The notes under the pieces: model-generated
What the model was told of the DNA's origin: nothing
Seen by the model: the letters and a program-made list of their open reading frames with translations, nothing else
Databases searched by the model: none
Shown here: in pieces, positions 1-8,157 of the stretch
Numbering within the stretch: position 1 is the stretch's first letter
Layout of the letters: each line of letters opens with the position of its first letter
Made by a program: the position numbers and the translations under genes
Origin: Candidatus Uhrbacteria bacterium RIFOXYC2_FULL_47_19
GTDB taxonomy: Bacteria > Patescibacteriota > Patescibacteriia > SG8-24
NCBI GenBank assembly: GCA_001791745.1
Contig: MGFG01000034.1
Location: forward strand, 1-44,425
DNA: 44,425 nt
Direction of reading: 5' to 3'

Positions 1-177
1 TATCACTCGCTAGACGCTCGCGATTCCGGGACGGCCGCCGTAGCGGACATGGCGGCCGATTCGGCGCAGCCCTCCATGATACAAATCTTTTTGGCGTAGA
101 TAGCTTATATGATGTCCCCTAGTTTGTGAAGAGGAACGACCCAAAAAACCACCAAAAAGTCACTTTTTCTATAAAAG

Positions 178-945
178 TCAGCCTTTGAGTAACACTATAG
201 CCGAAACCGTCTCAACTCCAATCAAATGCAAAGTCCGAATACATTCCCGCATAGTAGCCCCAGTTGTAAAGACATCATCTACCAAAATCACCTCTCGTCT
301 CACTAGATCGATCCCATCTGTACCAGATTTAAACATTCCGGAGACATGCCCAACCCTCCGATTGTGGTCAGATATCTTAGCCTGGGGCTGCCAGGACAAT
401 CGTCGTGCTAAACCAGACGGAAGAAAATCCGTCTCTAACTCAGTCGACACAGCTCGAGCCAACTCTTCAGCCTGATTGAAACCACGCCAAGCCCTACCAA
501 CCGGATGCATAGGAATTGGTACTACAGTCGAACAACTAATCCCAACCAAGACTGCTGCTACCTGACGCCCAACTGTTGTCGCTAAAAAATCAATCAATAT
601 TTTTCCAGCCTCTTCAACCTGCTCGTACTTATACAAATGTAACAGGCCGCGCAGTATTGGATCACCATAAGAGCCGGCTGCGAATCCTCGACCCCATTGA
701 CCAGCAACGCACGATGCACGACCACACGAAACCTGATGCTTCAGTCGACATCCACAACCAAGACAAAAGAAAAAGCCCCGATTGGGGGCATATCTGGCAA
801 CCTCACAATTTGAACAAAACAGCTGACCTTCAAGACCACACGAAACGCAGAAGTGAGGAAAGATTGCGCGACCAAACCCGGCCACCAAGCGCAAGGCTGT
901 GTCCCTTATCCCCCCTCTGCCCATTCGATAGAATCCACCTTCCAT
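178..945 (-). CDS. comF: ComF family protein (competence-associated phosphoribosyltransferase)
   Basis: N-terminal Cys-rich zinc motif (CVSCG...CSNC...CLGCGC) and PRPP-binding motif VILVDDVFTTGAT. AGGAGG lies about 7 nt upstream of the ATG at 945, inside the 3' end of the preceding gene. An alternative start is at 924. Confidence 0.9.
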   Translation of the reverse strand: MEGGFYRMGRGGIRDTALRLVAGFGRAIFPHFCVSCGLEGQLFCSNCEVARYAPNRGFFFCLGCGCRLKHQVSCGRASCVAGQWGRGFAAGSYGDPILRGLLHLYKYEQVEEAGKILIDFLATTVGRQVAAVLVGISCSTVVPIPMHPVGRAWRGFNQAEELARAVSTELETDFLPSGLARRLSWQPQAKISDHNRRVGHVSGMFKSGTDGIDLVRREVILVDDVFTTGATMRECIRTLHLIGVETVSAIVLLKG

Positions 946-1526
946 AACTCGCCCTCCTGAACAAAATCTAAATTGATTTCTTGATAATAAATGCGTGTAC
1001 CGGCAGAAATAATCTCCTCACGTTGGGTATTAACTGTGACATCGGCGGTACCAGCCTCTTCATTAAAGAGAACAACATTCGCTACCAGTGCTCTAGTAGT
1101 TATTCCGGTGTACTCCGGCGACTGAATACCTTCTGCCCGAGATCGTTCCACAAACTCTGTCGTCTCCCGAGCTAGTCGATCGGTCATTAAAGACCTGAGC
1201 TCTTCCAAATTCCGATAGTCACCTTGATTGGAGTAACTCCCATACCGTTCAGCGAAAGCCGCCGCAAGACGTTTCAGATTGTTACGAATATCTGGAGCTG
1301 CGACTTCCTCTGCCGTGCGAACCGGCTCAGTTGCCTGAGTTACATCCATTCTGACCGTACCACCAGGTACATTCAGCCCACCAGCTGGAGTATTGGCCGG
1401 AATATTAGCTGTATTAACAATCGTTGGTGTCTGTTCGCCAGAAGACAACCATAGAAAAAGGAACAATAAAATCAGCACTACTGCCACCACTACCCCTCCG
1501 ATAATCTTTTTTGTACGAGATGTCAT
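906..1526 (-). CDS. Membrane-anchored hypothetical protein (one N-terminal TM helix)
   Basis: ORF with N-terminal hydrophobic segment KKIIGGVVVAVVLILLFLFLWLSS. It overlaps the comF start and lies between the VirB4 gene and comF. Confidence 0.75.
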   Translation of the reverse strand: MTSRTKKIIGGVVVAVVLILLFLFLWLSSGEQTPTIVNTANIPANTPAGGLNVPGGTVRMDVTQATEPVRTAEEVAAPDIRNNLKRLAAAFAERYGSYSNQGDYRNLEELRSLMTDRLARETTEFVERSRAEGIQSPEYTGITTRALVANVVLFNEEAGTADVTVNTQREEIISAGTRIYYQEINLDFVQEGELWKVDSIEWAEGG

Positions 1527-1568
1527 ATTCTGTCAACTAAATATCTGGTCCGTAATAATCAAGTCGAA

Positions 1569-3509
1569 TCAAATTGTCCCAGAAACACCTGCTTCAATAT
1601 CTGACTCAAACGAGCCAGTCGATTCTTCATATTCCTTTTTAGCTCGCTCGATATCCAAAAGCTGTTGAGGATTAGTGGTCACAATCTGATCCTCGGAATA
1701 GGAAGCTACGACTTTAATAGCTGCATGTTTATTACCGGCAAAGAAAATCCCCTCTCCGACTCCCCCTTCGAGCAAGAGAAACTTCTCACCCTCAGTTAAC
1801 AAAAAGGTCTTCTGAATATTATCGATCGCTGCTGGAGACTGACGTAACAATAACTGCATCGCCGAGTTAGTGACAATCGCCTGACCATAAGGGCTCCGCA
1901 AAAAGTCGTTTACGTCCTGGGTAATAGTCGTCACACCGAGATAATACTTTCGACAACGCTTAACTAGAGCGAAGATGAATCGTGCTGAATCTTCGTGTTG
2001 CATGAGCCACCAAGCCTCATCAATAACCAAGATACGTTTTTTACGTTCGGAACGAACTACATTCCAGATATAGTTGATGATGGCGTAAATAGCTAAAGGC
2101 CGCAGTTCATCCTCTAGATCACGTACTGAAAAAGTTACTAGAATATTCTTCACCTGCACGGTGGTCGGTGAATTAAACAACCCAGAGAAAGTACCGTCCG
2201 TAAACTTCCTAAGTTTGACCACTAAATCAGTTGTTCCTTCCATTCCCTCGAGCACATCCACCAAATCCTGAATAATTGGTGGCTCGGCAGTTGCGAGATC
2301 AGAATCGGGGGTAATGTCCTTCTTGGCATATGTCTCCAAAAGCGCACGATCGAGAACCGAGTCTTCTTGTGGCGTCACCTGACCGAGCATGATCCTAAGC
2401 AATCCCTTCACTGTAATAACGGCACTACGAATAATATCCTCAGTCGAAATCTCTTCACCAACCGGACGTGGCAAATCAAACGGATTAATCTTGGCATCAG
2501 ATGCCAACGAAACATTGATATAAGTTCCACCGACTGCATCGGACAAGTGTTTGTACTCCATTTCTGGGTCAATCACGATCACCTCTGTACCAAGCATCAG
2601 TGAACGCAATATCTCCAATTTGACTGCGAATGATTTACCAGCGCCAGAAGTTGCAAACACCACCAGATTGGCATTCTGCATCGAAAAGCGATCAAACAAA
2701 ATCAATGAATTGTTGTGCCGATTGATACCAAACAGGACGCCGTTTTCTGAGGTTAGATCAGCCGAAATAAACGGGAATGATGAAGCAATCGGCGAAGAGT
2801 TCATGTTGAAGGAAATCATCAATTCATCATTACCAAGTGGTAGTGTGGAATTGAAACCCTGCTCAGCTTGGTAGAAAACCCGCTTAGAGTAGATCAACTT
2901 GCCACCAAACATCGTCTCTACTTCCTCGGATTGACGATCGAGCTCATCTTTGGAGTTAGCGTAAAGAGTTACGTAAAGCGCAAATTGGAAAAAATGCTCG
3001 ATACCCTGAGATAAATTGTCGCGTAGTTCCTCAATGTCTTTAAGTGCTGTCTCGCGTATCGGGTCGCGCGGAGCACCTTTGTCCGAATCAGAAATAATTT
3101 GGGCCTCCAACATACCCACCTTTTTCTTGAGCTGCTTCAAAATGACCGCCGCTTTAACTGGATAGAAAAACATTGCAACATCAAGCGTGGTGTTCATGTT
3201 TACAATCGGAGAAAACCAGCCCAAAGAAATGTATCGAGGATAAGTGATGACAAAAATGGTACGAACGTAAGTCTCGCCGAGTCTCAAAAAACTCGGTTCA
3301 ATCTTCATGCCAGCTGGAGCTACAACATCCTTAATCGAAACCACGCCACGACGATAGATTCTTTCCTCCTCAAGAACCTCACGTTCACGCATGACCTTTT
3401 CCTGCTCCTGCGCTGCCTTAACACTCTCTTTGGTTGGTCGCTTTGGTTGTTCTGTACCGTCAGAACTAATGCGTCCAATTTGTTCTTGCTCAAAAGCCAT
3501 CTGAATCAA
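1569..3509 (-). CDS. virB4: VirB4-like type IV secretion ATPase
   Basis: Walker A ATSGAGKSFAVK, Walker B RILVIDEAWWLM, and TrbE/VirB4-like C-terminal features (RSPYGQAIVTNSAMQLLLRQ). The initiation codon is uncertain; MAFEQ a few codons downstream is plausible. Confidence 0.9.
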   Translation of the reverse strand: MIQMAFEQEQIGRISSDGTEQPKRPTKESVKAAQEQEKVMREREVLEEERIYRRGVVSIKDVVAPAGMKIEPSFLRLGETYVRTIFVITYPRYISLGWFSPIVNMNTTLDVAMFFYPVKAAVILKQLKKKVGMLEAQIISDSDKGAPRDPIRETALKDIEELRDNLSQGIEHFFQFALYVTLYANSKDELDRQSEEVETMFGGKLIYSKRVFYQAEQGFNSTLPLGNDELMISFNMNSSPIASSFPFISADLTSENGVLFGINRHNNSLILFDRFSMQNANLVVFATSGAGKSFAVKLEILRSLMLGTEVIVIDPEMEYKHLSDAVGGTYINVSLASDAKINPFDLPRPVGEEISTEDIIRSAVITVKGLLRIMLGQVTPQEDSVLDRALLETYAKKDITPDSDLATAEPPIIQDLVDVLEGMEGTTDLVVKLRKFTDGTFSGLFNSPTTVQVKNILVTFSVRDLEDELRPLAIYAIINYIWNVVRSERKKRILVIDEAWWLMQHEDSARFIFALVKRCRKYYLGVTTITQDVNDFLRSPYGQAIVTNSAMQLLLRQSPAAIDNIQKTFLLTEGEKFLLLEGGVGEGIFFAGNKHAAIKVVASYSEDQIVTTNPQQLLDIERAKKEYEESTGSFESDIEAGVSGTI

Positions 3510-3518
3510 ATTACACGG

Positions 3519-4244
3519 CTATGGTGCCGCCTGATTTTCAGCTACCCTCATGTTTTCCATATCATCCAACTTTTCAGTGTCTATTAGTTCTGGATTGTAA
3601 GCACGATAGTAAAGCTCGATCAATTGCTGAGTATTAAGCATGACTGCCTTCAAGCCCATACTACTCAAATTGGCAACAGTCGAATTAACACGATTCATTA
3701 GATCACGCTTGCGCTGTTGGAATCTTTCCTCGGCTAATCTAACCGAAAGTGCTGGAGTCAAAACTTCAGTCATTTGAGTCCAAAAATTCTTGCGTTTGTC
3801 AGACATTGGATTATATGGAACAACGACAAAGAATTGCTTCTGCATAATCTGACCGAGGTCGATCAATTCTCCTACAAAGGCTCGATAGTCGGTGATTTGC
3901 ATTCTTAATAAATCATTTTTCTGTTCACGCTCGGATAACTTTAGACGCTCCAAATAATCCTCGATATTCAGTCGACGCGACTGAACCACGATCTGAATTG
4001 GACTCTCCAATGCATTCATGAAAGAGATGTACTGCTGAATAATGGCGTTCTGCTCATCCTCTGACTTCAGGGCAAAATTAATACTCGAAACCATGAGTAC
4101 TGCTCGCAGCGTACCATCCTTCATTACAACCACATCCTCTTTGACTTCGTTGAAGTCAAGGAACTTCTTGGTTGACGGGCCAGCCTTAGCTCCAGCCAGC
4201 TTCTTCGATTGCATGTCGTTCTCAGTCGGCATGTCAGGACTCAT
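3519..4244 (-). CDS. TraC-like / VirB4 N-terminal domain protein
   Basis: Located directly before the VirB4 ATPase ORF. Sequence FLDFNEVKEDVVVMKDGTLRAVLMVSSINFALKSEDEQNAIIQQYISFMNALE resembles the TraC/VirB4 N-terminal domain. Confidence 0.7.
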   Translation of the reverse strand: MSPDMPTENDMQSKKLAGAKAGPSTKKFLDFNEVKEDVVVMKDGTLRAVLMVSSINFALKSEDEQNAIIQQYISFMNALESPIQIVVQSRRLNIEDYLERLKLSEREQKNDLLRMQITDYRAFVGELIDLGQIMQKQFFVVVPYNPMSDKRKNFWTQMTEVLTPALSVRLAEERFQQRKRDLMNRVNSTVANLSSMGLKAVMLNTQQLIELYYRAYNPELIDTEKLDDMENMRVAENQAAP

Positions 4245-4662
4245 CAGGGTTATATACTCCCCCAGTGTTGACCACCAAGGTCAACTCGGACAGTTTAGTG
4301 GTCGAAACCCGCTCTTTAATCAACCTCTTAGGTGGCGGAGCAGGTGGAGGGGCGGTCACAATTTCCTTCAGTTCTGAATCAGTGAGCGTCTTGTCCCAAA
4401 TGCGCAAACGCGGCTTACTGAAAGTTTGTATCAGATTGAGTAAAAAATAATGAAATGGTTGGCCGTTAACTCTTAAAAAGGCCAATACCCCACCGAACAC
4501 AATCATTACCACCGCCAAAAAGACAAAAAGTGCAAAGTCCGCCAATTTAAAAACAATAAAGAGGGCTCCGGCTACCACCAACATAATCAGAAACTGTCTA
4601 GTCGTCAGTGGACCAAAGATCTTGTCTTCTACATCTATAAACTGCGGAACAGTGAACCTCAT
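4234..4662 (-). CDS. PrgI family protein (T4SS-associated membrane protein)
   Basis: N-terminus FTVPQFIDVEDKIFGPLTTRQFLIMLVVAGALFIVFKL plus two TM helices is typical of PrgI. Adjacent to the TraC/VirB4 genes. Confidence 0.8.
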   Translation of the reverse strand: MRFTVPQFIDVEDKIFGPLTTRQFLIMLVVAGALFIVFKLADFALFVFLAVVMIVFGGVLAFLRVNGQPFHYFLLNLIQTFSKPRLRIWDKTLTDSELKEIVTAPPPAPPPKRLIKERVSTTKLSELTLVVNTGGVYNPDES

Positions 4663-4790
4663 GACCTTTCCATTACCTCGACCAAAAATACTGGTCGTCC
4701 GTTAGATAATACCACATTCGATGGGCTGTGTCGCAGTGACTTAAGCTCATCCATCCGACGTCAATTCAAAAAAGATACAACGACCAACTC

Positions 4791-6764
4791 TTAGAATCTT
4801 AGTTCATGGTTTAGTCTCATGAGCGCATCAAACTCCGGTTTGGTTAACGCTTCTCTACCACTCTTGGCTGTCTCTACTAAAACTTCATCTACTGGTCTGC
4901 CAATTAAACTTTGTCGCAAGGTATCTAAATAAAGACGATTAACTGCTGAATTACGCCAAGCCTTAATTCCAGCGACCTTAACCTCAAATGACTCCTCTTT
5001 TAGAATGTCAATCTTGTCACGTATCTTTAAAGTTGCCTCTTGTGGGCTCTTCGACAAACGACGGAAATCCTGAAGTGTTAGTGAACCAAGTTCTTCTACC
5101 GGACCAGTCAAACGACGAGTAGACGACACAACATCCGAAACTTTCTGTCTGGACTGAAGACCTGGTAGTGGTGCCACCGAAGATCCGCTCATTCCGGATA
5201 CTGGTATAACAACAGACCGTAGTGAAGGTGCAGCTGACCCAAAACCAGCATTAGTTTTTGAACTCAAAGATTGAGTAATAACTTTGTCAGTCTTACTTCC
5301 AACAACAGCTGGTTTAGATGTCTTCTCGACAACAATAGATTGAGCAGTGTTAATCGGGGTTTCCCCATTAGCTAAGGGTAAATTGACAGGCGGTGGCACC
5401 TTTATGGCTTCTGGCGCCTTTTGACTATCACCGAACAGATCACGAAATACCTCAGCTACTGCTGCATCACCACGACGACTAGCCTCACTCGAGCCAGCTG
5501 TTTTCCGATCAGAAGCAGGCCCAGAAAGCACTCGAATCACCTTAGGGGTCCCTGTCGGACGAGTAGTAGTTGATTGTGTTGACAGTGCATTAGGTGTTGG
5601 TTCGGCCTCTGATTTAATTTCGGATTTTGACGATTCGACCGTTGTCTCCTGTTTAGTCAATTCAACGAAACGCCGATCTAATTCTGAGCGTTCAATTTTG
5701 GTTTGTCTTTCCTGTTCTTTGAGTTGTCGATCCACTTGACTAGCTACAAACTGTCGCTTTTCTCGTTCAGCTTTAGATCTCTGAGCTACTAAGAAATCAT
5801 TTCGTTTTTCGACCAGTAACTTAACTGAGTTTTTAGCCTGAGTATCAGTCATACCTAAACCACCGCTCTTGACCGACATAGAAAACTTTGACTCAGTCTC
5901 CAAACCACCACGTAAATCCTTAAAAAAGGCTTCAGCAGCTAACACAAACCGCTTCCTCATGGCGTCGTCAACAAAACTGTAGCCGCTAACCCGCTCAATA
6001 TCAGATGGAAGGCTGGCCATGATCCTGTCGACAGCATCAGCCTCAACTGAACCATCAGGTAATCCTCGCTCCACAATCGCCTTAACCTCCTTCAAATCCT
6101 CTTGATACTGAACCAATGGATCCTTCTCTTTGATTAGCGGCGGTTTTGGTTCGGATTTTGACTTGGATTGGATTGACGGCAACGGCGATTCAACAACCGA
6201 ACGAATCGGTTTTGATGCTGATGACGTTGAACCGGATTGTTTAGTGAGAACTATTGGCGAACGAGTTGATTTCGGTGTAATTGGTGGAGTTGATGACTTC
6301 GATGTTTTCAATGGCGGTGCTGGAGGTGGTGGTGATGGTGGCAATGACGGAATCGATTTAACAGCAACAGCCGGAGATGGTGAGGACTCAATCGGTGAAG
6401 TCTGTTTAGGTAGAACCGGCACAACTGTCGGCTTAGAAACTCGAACTGGTTCAGTCCTATCTGACGACGGAGTCATTGGCTTGCCGGCAGGCATGAATGG
6501 TTTGGAGACCTTCTGAATCTCAAAAGCTGTTGTTGAAGGTGTAGAGTCCGAAGATAGTGACACAACCGGAGTCGATGAAACTGACTGTGAGGTCTCATTG
6601 CTCCCTTGTGAGGGAGTAACTGGAGCATCTTCAGCAACGACTTCTTTTTTTTCATCAACGACAAGATGACCGCTCTTCATGAGCCGCCTCTGCCCGCCCA
6701 GCATGACGGGTATGTCATCGTCGAGTCCGTCGTCTAGGACGGAATTAATCAGGTCGTCGGCCAT
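4791..6764 (-). CDS. Large Pro/Ser/Thr-rich hypothetical protein in the T4SS-like cluster
   Basis: ORF 4791..6869. The preferred start is the internal ATG at 6764 (MADDLINSVLDDGLDDD), which clears the upstream gene's stop at 6817. Long disordered linker, then charged helical and globular C-terminal parts. Confidence 0.7.
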   Translation of the reverse strand: MADDLINSVLDDGLDDDIPVMLGGQRRLMKSGHLVVDEKKEVVAEDAPVTPSQGSNETSQSVSSTPVVSLSSDSTPSTTAFEIQKVSKPFMPAGKPMTPSSDRTEPVRVSKPTVVPVLPKQTSPIESSPSPAVAVKSIPSLPPSPPPPAPPLKTSKSSTPPITPKSTRSPIVLTKQSGSTSSASKPIRSVVESPLPSIQSKSKSEPKPPLIKEKDPLVQYQEDLKEVKAIVERGLPDGSVEADAVDRIMASLPSDIERVSGYSFVDDAMRKRFVLAAEAFFKDLRGGLETESKFSMSVKSGGLGMTDTQAKNSVKLLVEKRNDFLVAQRSKAEREKRQFVASQVDRQLKEQERQTKIERSELDRRFVELTKQETTVESSKSEIKSEAEPTPNALSTQSTTTRPTGTPKVIRVLSGPASDRKTAGSSEASRRGDAAVAEVFRDLFGDSQKAPEAIKVPPPVNLPLANGETPINTAQSIVVEKTSKPAVVGSKTDKVITQSLSSKTNAGFGSAAPSLRSVVIPVSGMSGSSVAPLPGLQSRQKVSDVVSSTRRLTGPVEELGSLTLQDFRRLSKSPQEATLKIRDKIDILKEESFEVKVAGIKAWRNSAVNRLYLDTLRQSLIGRPVDEVLVETAKSGREALTKPEFDALMRLNHELRF

Positions 6765-6816
6765 ATGAAGACCGGCCCCGAACTTTTGCCGGGGACGAAC
6801 CACAGATGGTCGTCGA

Positions 6817-8148
6817 TTAATCCATCGGTTCGGTCCAGACAAACTTCCCTTCGTCCAAATCAAAAGCAACTAGGCCAGAAAACTGTGCCTGTCCGGATTT
6901 TTTCAACATGTTAGTGATTCGCAATCCATAACGAGCTGCATCACCATCAGACAGTCCAGCTACTCCACGCAAAACCATCTGCAAAAAAACATTAACAGCC
7001 TGCGGACCGCTCGGTTGCATTTTAAAGACGTCAATAAATTGCCGATCGTATCCCTTCTCTTCGGAGAAAGTCCGAATAGCTTGACCGAAACGCAAATCCT
7101 TCGACAGTGTATCGAGTAATAGACCGCGTTTAGTTAGCAACATGAGTGCCGCCACCACATCCCATGGTTCTACCCGACCATCAACTAGATTGTAGATGAC
7201 ATCATGCAACCAATCCTTCAATTGCCCATCATTCTCTTTAGTAAACTGATTCAAATGTTCAGCAGATAAAGCTAGAACCTTTTGTTCTTCCGGTGTACCA
7301 GCCAATAGTTGTTTAATCTTCTCCGGCGGGTACTTCAATTCGGCAGCCAAATCCTCGGTCTTGGCAGCCGCTGCGGAGTCCGGCAACTGATCGACAAAGT
7401 TGGTCCACTTCATTTCTCTAGAAATCAAAGCAACAATGCGGTCCGCATCTTCGGTCGACAATTCCAATCCACCAGTCTTGGTTGGCTTAACTAGCATTCC
7501 GACGGTATCAGCATCACTACGCACCCCGCGCAATCGAGATTCGATGATCCCTTGCAGACGACGAAGAGACGCTTCATTGGGTCTTGGAAGGTTAATTTCA
7601 ACAGCGATCTCCTGAGCTGCCTGGTTATAAGTAATGATTCGCGACTCGATCTGATTAGTTGGGTAATCCCCCACCTGACCACCAATCTCCTCTAAGAGTT
7701 CAGCTACCTTACCCAGAAACGATCTAGCCGGCATAAAAATCCGACCGACTGTCTCACGAACTAACTCCTGAGCCTGTGGTTTATCCTTCTCCTCCCAAGG
7801 CAGGTTGGTCCAGAGCTCGTCGGGGTAATCAATCAGATCGACATCACCAAAGAAAACCTCAAGTTCGGTATAGAGGGCGATATCACGATCATCTAGCGAT
7901 AAATTGAGTCGATCAAAAATAGTGATTCTAACCTTATCCAATTCGGCCGACAGTAAGTAGCTCTGAACAGGCTCAGGCAGAGTCGAAAGCATCTCAAAGA
8001 AAGTGAATCTACCTTCTTCTGGTTCCGATACAGTGTCTGTCTCAATAGGCTGAACTGGTGCGACCGAAACATCTGAACCAACCGAAATAACCGCCGACTT
8101 CTGCCCGTTGTCTGTTCCAACCGTTAATTTGTCTGAATCATTAGCCAT
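6817..8148 (-). CDS. Hypothetical cytoplasmic protein in the T4SS-like cluster
   Basis: 443-aa ORF with balanced composition and no TM segment, collinear with its neighbours. Confidence 0.75.
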   Translation of the reverse strand: MANDSDKLTVGTDNGQKSAVISVGSDVSVAPVQPIETDTVSEPEEGRFTFFEMLSTLPEPVQSYLLSAELDKVRITIFDRLNLSLDDRDIALYTELEVFFGDVDLIDYPDELWTNLPWEEKDKPQAQELVRETVGRIFMPARSFLGKVAELLEEIGGQVGDYPTNQIESRIITYNQAAQEIAVEINLPRPNEASLRRLQGIIESRLRGVRSDADTVGMLVKPTKTGGLELSTEDADRIVALISREMKWTNFVDQLPDSAAAAKTEDLAAELKYPPEKIKQLLAGTPEEQKVLALSAEHLNQFTKENDGQLKDWLHDVIYNLVDGRVEPWDVVAALMLLTKRGLLLDTLSKDLRFGQAIRTFSEEKGYDRQFIDVFKMQPSGPQAVNVFLQMVLRGVAGLSDGDAARYGLRITNMLKKSGQAQFSGLVAFDLDEGKFVWTEPMD

Positions 8149-8157
8149 AGTCTGCGA

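Noticed and set aside
1-177. Short ORF at the left window edge
   Set aside because: Only a ~24-codon peptide with Ala/Ser-rich composition; no supporting signal.
6130-6516. 128-aa plus-strand Gly/Asp-rich ORF
   Set aside because: Antisense of the Pro/Ser-rich linker in the 4791..6764 gene.
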